A model generated the notes under the pieces. That model saw nothing but the letters and a program-made list of their open reading frames with translations. It was not told where the DNA came from and did not search any database. A stretch of DNA of 64,000 bases from DASUPK01 sp963724665 (lineage in GTDB: Bacteria > Actinomycetota > Thermoleophilia > Solirubrobacterales > 70-9). Of the stretch, positions 17,761-25,803 are shown piece after piece (position 1 is the first letter of the stretch; each line of letters opens with the position of its first letter). A program made the translations under genes and the position numbers. Location: the NCBI GenBank assembly GCA_963724665.1, contig CAVRVH010000007.1, forward strand, positions 62,001-126,000. The letters are read 5' to 3'.

Positions 17761-18885
17761 GTGGTCAGCACCGAACAGGAAGCTTCGTATCTGCGCCGGG
17801 CCCTCGATCTCGCGGAAGGCGGTCGAGGCAACGTCAGCCCGAATCCGCTGGTCGGCGCAGTGCTCGTCCGCGACGGCGAGGTGATCGGAGAGGGTTTCCA
17901 CGCCAAGCTCGGCGAGCTGCATGCCGAGCGGGTCGCAATCGAGGACTGCCGCGCACGCGGATCGGATCCCGCCGGCTCGGCGATCTACGTGACGCTCGAG
18001 CCCTGCGCTCATGAGGGGCGTCAGCCGCCCTGCACCGAGGCGATCCTCGAGGCCGGCATCTCGCGCGTCGTCTACGCGTCAGAGGATCCAACCGACAAGG
18101 CCTCCGGCCGCGGGCCGGGAATGCTTCGGGACGGCGGGGTGGAGGTCGAGTTGGCGGGTGGCCCCGAGGCAAGCGCCGCCCGGCTTCTCAACCAGCCCTT
18201 CCGGAAGCGCGCCCGGTCCGGGCGCCCGCTGGTCACCTACAAGGCGGCCATGTCGCTCGACGGACGCGTCGCGTCCCCAACCGGGGACTCGCGCTGGATC
18301 TCGAGCGTTGAGAGCCGCGAGCTCGTCCACCGCTGGCGAGTCGAGTGCGACGCGGTCGGAATCGGCATCGGAACCGCGCTGGCGGACGACCCGCTGCTGA
18401 CGGCCAGGATCGAGGGCACCGCCAGCCAGCCGGCCCGGGTCGTGTTCGACTCCGGCGCCCGGTTGCCGATCGACTCGGCCCTGGTCGGCTCGATCGACGA
18501 AGCACCGTTGGTCGTCATCTGCGCGCCGGAGGCTCCCTCGGCGAAGCGTGACGCGCTCGAGCAGGCAGGCGCCGAGGTGATCGCCGCGCCGGGGCGCACT
18601 GACCGAGACCGCCTCGAGGCGGGGCTCAGCGAGCTCGGCAGGCGCGACATCCAGGACCTGCTGGTCGAGGGCGGACCGACCTTCGCCGGAGCCCTGTTCG
18701 ATGCGGGTGAGGTGGACGAGCTGCGGCTCTTCATCGCGCCCGTGCTGGTCGGCGCCGCGGAGGCGCGAGCCGTCCTCGAGGGCGAGGGCGCGTCCCGCAT
18801 CGCCGACGGTGTGCGCCCGCTGGCAACGACCTTCGAACAGGTGGGCGAGGACATGCTCGTCCGCGCCAGGCTTAGGGAATGGTGA
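17761..18885 (+). CDS. ribD: Bifunctional riboflavin deaminase/reductase
   Basis: Deaminates and then reduces the pyrimidine product of GTP cyclohydrolase II. The deaminase domain shows HAERVAIEDC (zinc His and Glu, about 56-65) and LEPCAHEGRQPPC (zinc Cys, about 80-92). The reductase domain begins about residue 150 with RPLVTYKAAMSLDGR and contains LVEGGPTFAGALF. GTG start with an AAGGAGG site (17743-17749). First gene of ribD-ribE-ribBA-ribH. I found no FMN riboswitch upstream: only about 85 bases separate it from the divergent gene. Confidence 0.95.
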   Translation: MVSTEQEASYLRRALDLAEGGRGNVSPNPLVGAVLVRDGEVIGEGFHAKLGELHAERVAIEDCRARGSDPAGSAIYVTLEPCAHEGRQPPCTEAILEAGISRVVYASEDPTDKASGRGPGMLRDGGVEVELAGGPEASAARLLNQPFRKRARSGRPLVTYKAAMSLDGRVASPTGDSRWISSVESRELVHRWRVECDAVGIGIGTALADDPLLTARIEGTASQPARVVFDSGARLPIDSALVGSIDEAPLVVICAPEAPSAKRDALEQAGAEVIAAPGRTDRDRLEAGLSELGRRDIQDLLVEGGPTFAGALFDAGEVDELRLFIAPVLVGAAEARAVLEGEGASRIADGVRPLATTFEQVGEDMLVRARLREW

Positions 18886-18892
18886 CGGCCTG

Positions 18893-19513
18893 ATGTTCAC
18901 GGGAATCATCAAGGAGCTGGGGCGAGTCGACGCCGTCGATGCTTCGGACGACGGAGCCCGGCTCCGAATCGGCGCAGAGCTTTCCTCCGAGTTGGCTGAA
19001 GGAGACTCCGTCGCTGTCAACGGTGCCTGTCTCACTGCCACGGCCGTCGGCGACGGCACGTTCGAGGCCGACGTCATGCACCAGACCCTCTCCCTGACCA
19101 CGCTGGGCGAGCTGGAGTCTTCCTCGCCGGTCAACCTCGAGCTGCCCCTGCGGCCGACGGACCGCTTGGGGGGCCATGTGGTCCAGGGGCACGTGGATGG
19201 GACGGCCACGGTCACGGACGTCTCGGCCGACGGCTTCGCCAAGCGAGTGCGAATCGAGCTCCCGGATGAGCTCCTGCCCTACGTCGTCGAGCGCGGCTCG
19301 ATCGCGATCGAGGGCATCAGCCTGACGATCGCCGACCTCACCGACTCGGGTCTCGAGGTCTCACTGATCCCCGAGACCCTCGAGCGCACGACGCTCGGCT
19401 CAGTCGAGCCCGGCGACCGCCTCAACGTCGAATGCGACGTCCTCGCCCGGTATGTCCGGCGCCAGCTTTCCAGTGACGCGGGCCTGTCATCTTTAGCGAC
19501 CGAACAGGAGTAG
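18893..19513 (+). CDS. ribE: Riboflavin synthase, alpha chain
   Basis: Dismutates two 6,7-dimethyl-8-ribityllumazine molecules to riboflavin. It begins MFTGIIKELG, the invariant family N-terminus, which fixes the start. The two lumazine-binding repeats are seen at about 1-95 (VNGACLTATAV) and 96-195 (IEGISLTIADL), with GGHVVQGHVDG between. Length 206. It begins 7 bases after ribD and ends 4 bases before ribBA. Confidence 0.96.
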   Translation: MFTGIIKELGRVDAVDASDDGARLRIGAELSSELAEGDSVAVNGACLTATAVGDGTFEADVMHQTLSLTTLGELESSSPVNLELPLRPTDRLGGHVVQGHVDGTATVTDVSADGFAKRVRIELPDELLPYVVERGSIAIEGISLTIADLTDSGLEVSLIPETLERTTLGSVEPGDRLNVECDVLARYVRRQLSSDAGLSSLATEQE

Positions 19514-19517
19514 TGAG

Positions 19518-20867
19518 ATGGCCAAGCAGACCAAGGAGCCCGAGCTGACCGAGACTAGGACCGACTCGCCCTTCGCCACCATCGAGGAGGCGATCGAGGA
19601 CATCCGGCGCGGCCGCATGGTGGTCGTCTGCGACGACGAGAACCGCGAGAACGAGGGCGACCTGACGATGGCGGCGCAGTTCGCGACCCCGGAGGCGATC
19701 AACTTCATGGCGACCCACGGGAGGGGCCTGATCTGCCTCGCCCTCACCGACGAACGGTGCCAGGAGCTCGGCCTCAACCTGATGGCGGCCAAGAACGAGG
19801 CGCCGTTCCAGACGGCGTTCACCGTCTCCGTCGAGGCGCGGGAGGGCGTCACCACCGGCATCTCGGCTGCCGATCGCGCCCGCACGGTCCAGGTCGCGAT
19901 CGATCCTCATTCCCAGCCCGAGGACCTGGTCCAGCCGGGCCATGTCTTCCCGCTGAAGGCGAAGGACGGCGGCGTCCTGGAGCGCACCGGGCAGACCGAG
20001 GCCGCGGTGGACCTGGCCCGCCTCGCCGGCCTGATTCCAGCCGGCGTGATCTGCGAGATCATGAACGAGGACGGGACGATGGCCCGCGTGCCCGACCTGG
20101 TCGGCTACTGCGAGAAGCACGACCTGAAGATGGTCACCGTCGCCGACCTGATCGCCTACCGGCGCCGCACGGAAAAGCTGGTCGAGCGGATCGTCTCCAC
20201 CAAGCTGCCCACCAAGTTCGGTGAGTTCAGCGCCGTCGGCTACCGCTCGCTGATCGACGACAAGCACCACGTCGCGATGGTCAAGGGCGAGGTCGCAGGA
20301 TCCGAGGACGTGCTCGTCCGGGTGCACTCCGAGTGCCTGACGGGTGACGTCTTCCACTCCCTGCGCTGTGACTGCGGCGAGCAGCTCGAGGCGGCCCTGG
20401 CGACGATCGAGAAGGAGGGCAAGGGTGTCCTGCTCTACCTCTCACAGGAGGGTCGCGGCATCGGCCTGCTCAACAAGCTGCGTGCGTACAAGCTTCAGGA
20501 GGAGGGCCTCGACACCGTCGACGCCAACCTCAAGCTCGGCCTGCCTGCCGACCTGCGCGACTACGGGATCGGCGCTCAGATCCTGGTCGACCTGGGGCTG
20601 TCGAGCATCCGCATCCTCACGAACAACCCGAAGAAGATCCTCGGTCTCGAGGGCTACGGCCTCTCGGTCACGGACCAGGTGCCGATCCAATCGATCCCCA
20701 ACCCGCACAACGAGGCCTACCTGAACGCCAAGCGCGACAAGATGGGCCACGCGCTCCACCATCAGGGTCTGCCGCTCGACGAGCAGCTGCTCTACGAGGA
20801 GCACCGCAAGGACGAGGAGAACCGCCGGGAGGAATCCGGCGCCACGGACTACCCGCCCGGTGACTGA
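19518..20867 (+). CDS. ribBA: Bifunctional DHBP synthase / GTP cyclohydrolase II
   Basis: Provides both precursors of riboflavin. The N-terminal half (about 15-215) is 3,4-dihydroxy-2-butanone-4-phosphate synthase with DDENRENEGD and THGRGLICLAL. The C-terminal half (about 220-425) is GTP cyclohydrolase II with the zinc cysteines CLTGDVFHSLRCDCG and EGRGIGLLNK. Both active sites look intact, unlike the degenerate fusions known in some taxa. The ATG follows an aggag site. Length 449. Confidence 0.96.
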   Translation: MAKQTKEPELTETRTDSPFATIEEAIEDIRRGRMVVVCDDENRENEGDLTMAAQFATPEAINFMATHGRGLICLALTDERCQELGLNLMAAKNEAPFQTAFTVSVEAREGVTTGISAADRARTVQVAIDPHSQPEDLVQPGHVFPLKAKDGGVLERTGQTEAAVDLARLAGLIPAGVICEIMNEDGTMARVPDLVGYCEKHDLKMVTVADLIAYRRRTEKLVERIVSTKLPTKFGEFSAVGYRSLIDDKHHVAMVKGEVAGSEDVLVRVHSECLTGDVFHSLRCDCGEQLEAALATIEKEGKGVLLYLSQEGRGIGLLNKLRAYKLQEEGLDTVDANLKLGLPADLRDYGIGAQILVDLGLSSIRILTNNPKKILGLEGYGLSVTDQVPIQSIPNPHNEAYLNAKRDKMGHALHHQGLPLDEQLLYEEHRKDEENRREESGATDYPPGD

Positions 20868-21348
20868 GCTGCCCGAGCACGAGCGCTTCTCCGACGAGGA
20901 GCGCGAAGCGCTGGCGTCCAGTGAGTTCGCCGTCTGCGTGGCGACCTTCTACGAGGACATCGCCGAGCGGCTGCTGAACGGCGCCGCCGAGGGCTTCGAT
21001 CTCGGTGGGGTGAGCGAGGCGTCCGTTCATACCTACCGGGTCCCCGGCGCCTTCGAGTTGCCCTTCGCCGCCAAGCTCTGCGCCGAGTCCGGACGGTTCG
21101 CGGGGATCGCCTGCCTCGGCGTCGTCATCCGGGGCGAGACCAGCCACTACGACCACGTCTGCAACGAGGTCGCGGCGGGGACCCAGCGGGTCCAGCTCGA
21201 TACGGGCGTGCCCTGCGCCTTCGGAGTGATCACGGCCGAGAACATGGACCAGGCACTCGCGCGGTCTGGCGGGGGCAAGCGCGACCAGGGCCGCGGGGCG
21301 GCCGTCGTGGCGATGCGGATGGCGCTGCTGAAAACGGCGCTCGCCTAG
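20860..21348 (+). CDS. ribH: 6,7-dimethyl-8-ribityllumazine synthase
   Basis: Condenses the two riboflavin precursors. Motifs are TYRVPGAFELPFAAK (about 48-62), GVVIRGETSHYDHVCNEVA (about 88-106, catalytic His region) and FGVITAENMDQA. The GTG start at 20860 overlaps ribBA by 8 bases. The family's usual N-terminal VA.FN strand is altered (ASSEFAVCVATFYEDI), still in the right place. Length 162. It converges on the EAL gene with a 4-base overlap. Confidence 0.93.
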   Translation: MTELPEHERFSDEEREALASSEFAVCVATFYEDIAERLLNGAAEGFDLGGVSEASVHTYRVPGAFELPFAAKLCAESGRFAGIACLGVVIRGETSHYDHVCNEVAAGTQRVQLDTGVPCAFGVITAENMDQALARSGGGKRDQGRGAAVVAMRMALLKTALA

Positions 21349-22496
21349 TTGAGCTGCGCGAGAACGTCGTCGAGCGGCGCCGGCACGCCGAAGTAGAAGC
21401 CCTGCCCGTAGCGGAAGCCAACGTCGGTTAGCGCGTCGAGCTCCTCATCGGTCTCGATGCCCTCGGCGACCAGCTGCAGGCCCACCTCCCGGCCGAACGA
21501 GGCCAGGGCCGACGCCATCGCGTGGGCGAGGGGGTTCTCGTCGATGCGCTCGGTGAGGCTGATGTCGAGCTTGATCCACTCCGGCCGCAGCCGGAGGATG
21601 TGGCGCAGGCTCGCGTAGCCCGCGCCGAAGTCGTCGATTGCGATCTGGCCGCCGGCCTGTCGCATGGGGCCGATCGAGTCGGCGAAGCTGCGGTAGTCGC
21701 GAATCTGCAGGTGCTCGGTGAGCTCGACCGTGACCCGGTCGGCGGAGTTGAAGGAGGGCATGAAGGCGTCGGAGGCCACGGTGGGAGGCGAGGCGTTGAC
21801 GCTCAGCCCGACCCCAGCCGGAAGCCGCGGGATCGCCTCTGCGGCTTTTCGTATCGCGAGCAGCTCCAGTGGCACCCCGACGCCCACCTCCCAGGCGTCG
21901 GCGAACCAGCGGTCGGGGGTGAGCAATGGGTCGCCCGGGAACCGCGAGAGCGCTTCTACCGCACACACCCTGCCGCTCTCCAGCTCGAGCACCGGCTGGA
22001 AGACCATGTTGATCGACTCGTCGCGCAGGACCTCGCGAATCCGCTCGAGCCGATTGGCTTGCTCCTCACTCGTGATCCGCTCGATCGTCTGGCGGCTCTC
22101 GATCGCGCGGGTCGAGCAGAGGATCTCCACGGTCTCGCCCTCCTCGATGACCACGCGTGTGGCGGTCTCGACCCAGAGCCACTCACCACTCTTTCGCCGC
22201 AGCCGGTAGGCGACGGTGTAGGGCGCGCCGGCGAGAACGCTCTGGTGGGCGAGGGAGATCTTGCTGACGTCATCTGGGTGGAAGTAGTCGTACGCCCAGG
22301 TGCCGACCAGCTCCGAGGGCTCGTACCCGATCAACTCCTTGGCGGCGGCGGACGCGTAGCGGTACGTGCCATCCGGGGCGTGGGCGGAGATCATGTCCCC
22401 GAGCAGCTCGGCGATGTCCCGGGTACGGGAGGCAGAGTCGGCCTGCGATCGCTCGCGGCCGTTCGTGGGCGCATGCTTCTGCTCGCGGGGGGTCAT
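21345..22496 (-). CDS. PAS-EAL cyclic-di-GMP phosphodiesterase
   Basis: A 383-residue soluble protein. A PAS domain (about 25-140; SAHAPDGTYRYASAAAKELIGYEP and FHPDDV) precedes an EAL domain (about 155-380). Catalytic-type residues are kept: AVEALSRF (EAL), LSVNAS, VELTEH, IDDFGAGYASL and EGIE, so hydrolysis of c-di-GMP to pGpG is likely. No GGDEF domain is present. No transmembrane segment or partner gene indicates what the PAS domain senses. The sequence does not show a control region beyond a palindrome upstream of its start. Confidence 0.88.
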   Translation of the reverse strand: MTPREQKHAPTNGRERSQADSASRTRDIAELLGDMISAHAPDGTYRYASAAAKELIGYEPSELVGTWAYDYFHPDDVSKISLAHQSVLAGAPYTVAYRLRRKSGEWLWVETATRVVIEEGETVEILCSTRAIESRQTIERITSEEQANRLERIREVLRDESINMVFQPVLELESGRVCAVEALSRFPGDPLLTPDRWFADAWEVGVGVPLELLAIRKAAEAIPRLPAGVGLSVNASPPTVASDAFMPSFNSADRVTVELTEHLQIRDYRSFADSIGPMRQAGGQIAIDDFGAGYASLRHILRLRPEWIKLDISLTERIDENPLAHAMASALASFGREVGLQLVAEGIETDEELDALTDVGFRYGQGFYFGVPAPLDDVLAQLN

Positions 22497-22528
22497 GCGG
22501 TTCGAGCCTCCTCTGCACGCGCGTCCCG

Positions 22529-22544
22529 GGCCAACCGGTTGGCC
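22529..22544. promoter_or_regulatory. 16-bp perfect palindrome between EAL gene and rpmB
   Basis: GGCCAACCGGTTGGCC is self-complementary over all 16 bases. It lies 33 bases upstream of the EAL-gene start and about 95 bases before rpmB in the 143-base divergent intergenic region. It may be a repressor or activator site; no regulator is adjacent. Confidence 0.4.
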
Positions 22545-22639
22545 GAGTCCACGTTGTGAAAGCGTCGCAGAGCCAAGGGCTTCTGTGGGCCGGCTGATAA
22601 CCCTGCAAGCGCCGGACGGCCGCTACCATCACGCGTCCG

Positions 22640-22834
22640 ATGGCCAAGGTCTGTCACAGCTGCGGCAAGCGCCCCGCGTTCGGCAACTCGCGGAGCCACT
22701 CGATGGTCGCCACCCGGCGGCGCTTCAACCCGAACCTGCAGAAGGTCCGTATCCAGGAGCCGGGGGGCGGCACGGCGCGCGTCTACGTCTGCGCGCGCTG
22801 TCTGAAGTCGAACAAGGTCACCAAGGCCGCCTAG
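22640..22834 (+). CDS. rpmB: 50S ribosomal protein L28
   Basis: A 64-residue basic ribosomal protein beginning MAKVCHSCGKRP and containing NSRSHSMVATRRRFNPNLQ. It is the zinc-binding (C+) form with CxxC pairs at the N-terminus and at CARC near the C-terminus. In actinobacteria L28 commonly precedes the fakA-recG segment, as here. Start fixed by the conserved N-terminus. Confidence 0.96.
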   Translation: MAKVCHSCGKRPAFGNSRSHSMVATRRRFNPNLQKVRIQEPGGGTARVYVCARCLKSNKVTKAA

Positions 22835-22884
22835 GCACGCTCGCAAGGGCGGCAATCGGGGGCTAGGCTCCGCTCACTCCCCGC

Positions 22885-24513
22885 ATGGCTGATCCCTCCA
22901 TAGAGCGATTCCGGCGCGTGGTCAGCGCGGCCGCCTCCCACCTCGAGGAGCGGCGCAAGGAGGTCAACGACCTCAACGTGTTCCCCGTTGCCGACGGCGA
23001 TACCGGCGACAACATGGCCCTCACCCTGCGCGCCGTCAGCGACGAGCTCGATCGCCTCGATGGACAAATGGTCGATGAGGTGGGACGCACCGAACTGGTC
23101 AACGCTCTCGCGCGAGCCGCTCTGATGGGGGCCCGTGGAAACTCCGGAGTGATTCTCAGCCAGATCGTTCGCGGCGCCGCCGAGGAGCTCGCCAGCCGGC
23201 CGGGCGAGCTGGTCGACCCGATGCTGGTCTCCGCGGCGTTCGCCCGGGCCGCGGATGCCGCCTACGAATCGGTTCGGGAGCCCGCCGAGGGGACGATGTT
23301 GACCGTCTTCCGGGAGATGGCCCACTCGATCTCGAGGCGGCTCGCCCACATGGAGGAGGTCCGCCTCTCGCCGACGGCGACGCCCGCCGAGCAGGACGCG
23401 CTGCTCGCGGAGCTGCTGGAGGACGCCGTGCGCGATGGCGAGCAGGCCGTCGCCCGCACACCTGAGCAACTCGAGGTGCTCCGCGAGTCCGGCGTCGTCG
23501 ACGCCGGCGCCCACGGCCTCGTCGTGATCCTCGCCGGCGTCGTCGCCGGCCTGCGCGGGGACATCGAAGCATCGCCCGAGGTACCGCACTACGTGCCCGC
23601 GCCCGACACGCGTCCGCACCATGAGGACAGCCGCTATCGCTACTGCACGAACTTCATCGTCACGGGGACGGGTTTGGAGAGCCGTTCCTTCGTGCCGATG
23701 CTGGAGGAGCTCGGCGACTCGGTGCTCGTCGTCGGCGACGAGGCGACCCTCAAGGTCCATGTCCATACCGACGAACCGGCGACGGCTGTGAGGCTGTTCG
23801 AGGAGGCCGGTCACGTGACGCAGCAGCTCGACGTCGCCGACATGCGCGAGCAGATCGCAGAGCGCAGCGCCAGGCTGCAGGCGGGTCGCTGCGCCGCCGT
23901 GGCCGTTGTCGCCGGCCGGGGCATGAGGGAGCTCTACGAGGGGCTGGGGGCGTTCGTCGTGGACGGAGGCGAGACGTTCAACCCATCGATCTACGACCTG
24001 CTGGCCGCCATCCACGAGGTCCCCGCGGAGGAGGTCCTGGTCTTCCCGAACAGCGCGAACGTCGTGATGGCGGCCGAGCGCGCGGCGGAGCTTTCCGACA
24101 AGGAGGCTCGCGTGGTGGCCTGCACCTCGCAGCAGGCCGGTCTCGCCGCCCTCGTCGAGCTCGATCCGGCGGCCTCCATCGATGAGAACGGCGAGCGGCT
24201 CAGCTCGTCGCTCAATGGGATCCGGGCGGGCTCGGTGGCGCCGGCGGCCCGCGACGACGCCAAGGGCCGGTTTGTGAAGGGCGACGCCGTCGGTTTCGTC
24301 GGCGAGGAGATCGTCTCCTGGGGCGGGGCGGGCTCGACGCTGTCGGAGACGATGTCGCGACTCGGAGAGGAGGCGGAGATCCTCATCGTGGTGAGCGGGG
24401 AAGGGGCACCGATCCCGCTCGCCGAGCTCGAAGGCCATGCCCCCGAAGGCGTCGAGCTGGAGGTTCATGAGGGCGGCCAGCCGCATTACTGGTGGCTGCT
24501 GGCGGCGCAGTGA
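22885..24513 (+). CDS. fakA: Fatty-acid kinase catalytic subunit-like (DAK2/YloV) protein
   Basis: A 542-residue protein. An N-terminal DAK2/DhaL nucleotide-binding domain with LNVFPVADGDTGDNM (about 30-44; the Asp residues bind Mg-ATP) and GARGNSGVILSQI (about 77-89) is followed by a middle domain and a FakA-type C-terminal domain (from about 330, VAGRGMREL). In Firmicutes FakA phosphorylates FakB-bound fatty acids; no fakB (DegV) gene is in this window. The rpmB-fakA-recG order is conserved in actinobacteria. Confidence 0.85.
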   Translation: MADPSIERFRRVVSAAASHLEERRKEVNDLNVFPVADGDTGDNMALTLRAVSDELDRLDGQMVDEVGRTELVNALARAALMGARGNSGVILSQIVRGAAEELASRPGELVDPMLVSAAFARAADAAYESVREPAEGTMLTVFREMAHSISRRLAHMEEVRLSPTATPAEQDALLAELLEDAVRDGEQAVARTPEQLEVLRESGVVDAGAHGLVVILAGVVAGLRGDIEASPEVPHYVPAPDTRPHHEDSRYRYCTNFIVTGTGLESRSFVPMLEELGDSVLVVGDEATLKVHVHTDEPATAVRLFEEAGHVTQQLDVADMREQIAERSARLQAGRCAAVAVVAGRGMRELYEGLGAFVVDGGETFNPSIYDLLAAIHEVPAEEVLVFPNSANVVMAAERAAELSDKEARVVACTSQQAGLAALVELDPAASIDENGERLSSSLNGIRAGSVAPAARDDAKGRFVKGDAVGFVGEEIVSWGGAGSTLSETMSRLGEEAEILIVVSGEGAPIPLAELEGHAPEGVELEVHEGGQPHYWWLLAAQ

Positions 24514-24514
24514 C

Positions 24515-25264
24515 ATGAGCGACGAGCTGCCCGTTCTCTGGCAGTACAGCTTCTCCAACTACAACGAGAAGGCTCGCTGGGCGCTGGACTTCAAGGGCAT
24601 CCGTCACGAGCGCCGGTCGTTGCTGCCCGGCGGCCCGCGGGCGATGGCATTCTCACGCCACGGCGGGACGCTGCCCGTGGTCGATCTGGACGGCAAACGG
24701 ATCGTCGACTCCGCCCGGATCATCGACGCGCTCGAGACTCGACAGCCGGAGCCCGCCCTCTATCCGTCCGATCCCGACGAGCGCCGCCGAGCGCTCGAGA
24801 TCGCCGCCTTCTTCACCGATGAGGTCGGCCACGACATGCGCCGGATCGGCTTTTGGGAGGGGCGCAAGGAGAAAGCGTTCATGGCCGATTTCCTGGCGAC
24901 CGACCACGGCGCCGCGGCGCGGGTGCAGCAGCGCGTCATGTTTCCAGTCGCCTGGCAGTACGTCGTGCGGCGCTACGGCTTCGACCAGGAGTCCTTCGAG
25001 CGCAGCAAAGCTGCTGTGATCGGCGCTCTCGACCGGATCGAATCGGAGCGCCAAGGTCGCGACCATCTGGCCGGGGACCGCTTCACGGTCGCGGACCTGT
25101 CAGCTGCGTCGCTCCTCTACCCGCTGGCCTGGCCCCCGGAGTTCCAGTACAAGCTCCCCGAGCCGCCCAGATCCGAGTTCCGGGAATCGGTGGACGGGCA
25201 CCCGGCGGTCGACTGGATCTCCGAGACCTGGCGGCGCCATCGAGGCGACTCCGCCGCGGTCTAG
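24515..25264 (+). CDS. Glutathione S-transferase-like protein
   Basis: A 249-residue protein with an N-terminal thioredoxin-like GST domain (QYSFSNYNEKARWALDFKG, then GTLPVVDLDGKRIVDSARII, about 8-75) and a helical C-terminal domain (about 90-245, with the N-capping-type FTVADLSAASLL). Actinobacteria usually lack glutathione, so the thiol substrate is uncertain. ATG 24515 is 1 base after the fakA stop. Together with the next gene it interrupts the usual fakA-recG adjacency. Confidence 0.8.
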   Translation: MSDELPVLWQYSFSNYNEKARWALDFKGIRHERRSLLPGGPRAMAFSRHGGTLPVVDLDGKRIVDSARIIDALETRQPEPALYPSDPDERRRALEIAAFFTDEVGHDMRRIGFWEGRKEKAFMADFLATDHGAAARVQQRVMFPVAWQYVVRRYGFDQESFERSKAAVIGALDRIESERQGRDHLAGDRFTVADLSAASLLYPLAWPPEFQYKLPEPPRSEFRESVDGHPAVDWISETWRRHRGDSAAV

Positions 25265-25265
25265 C

Positions 25266-25775
25266 TCACCAACCCTCTGAGCCCGGCTCTCCCTTGAACG
25301 GGCCCTCGATCTCCTCGGTGATCCAGCCGCCGTAGTAGGCGCCCGGCTGGGGAGTCACCTCCTCGTCGTCCAGGTAGGCCGCGTCCACGCGGCGCGGATA
25401 GAAGGCGAGGTGGTCGAGGAGTTGCTCGAAGCCCTCCTTGGGCTCCGGGTAGAACCAAGCGACCCTGTTTGCCCGCTTGCCACCCGCCTCGGCGTGGACA
25501 TAGGAGGCGGTGCCCTTCCACTCGCAATAGGTGTGCACGTCCTGGTCGGCGTCGATCAGGGCGTCCGCGCGGACATCCTCGCGCGGGATGTAGATGGTGG
25601 GAGGGCTGGCGGTCTCGAGTACGCGAAGAGCGCGATCGCTCTCGGCGATGGTCTCGCCGCCGAGGACGATGCGGACGCGGCGGTCGACGGGCTCGACCCG
25701 CGGCGGACGCGGATAGTCCCAGACGTTTTCCTTTGCTCTCTGCGGCTTCACGTTCGATGGTCTCCGAGGTCCCAT
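25266..25775 (-). CDS. DUF427 family protein
   Basis: A 169-residue protein with the DUF427 pattern: VRIVLGGETIAESDRALRVLET, PTIYIPREDVR, HTYCEWKGTASYV and AWFYPEP. Function unknown in the family. It ends 1 base beyond the GST stop (convergent) and is divergent from recG with 28 bases between starts. The C-terminus holds an extra Tyr/Gly-rich GAYYGGWITEEIEGPFKG tail, common in actinobacterial members. Confidence 0.85.
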   Translation of the reverse strand: MGPRRPSNVKPQRAKENVWDYPRPPRVEPVDRRVRIVLGGETIAESDRALRVLETASPPTIYIPREDVRADALIDADQDVHTYCEWKGTASYVHAEAGGKRANRVAWFYPEPKEGFEQLLDHLAFYPRRVDAAYLDDEEVTPQPGAYYGGWITEEIEGPFKGEPGSEGW

Positions 25776-25803
25776 CCAACGTTACGCCTAGCCTCTGTTC
25801 GCC

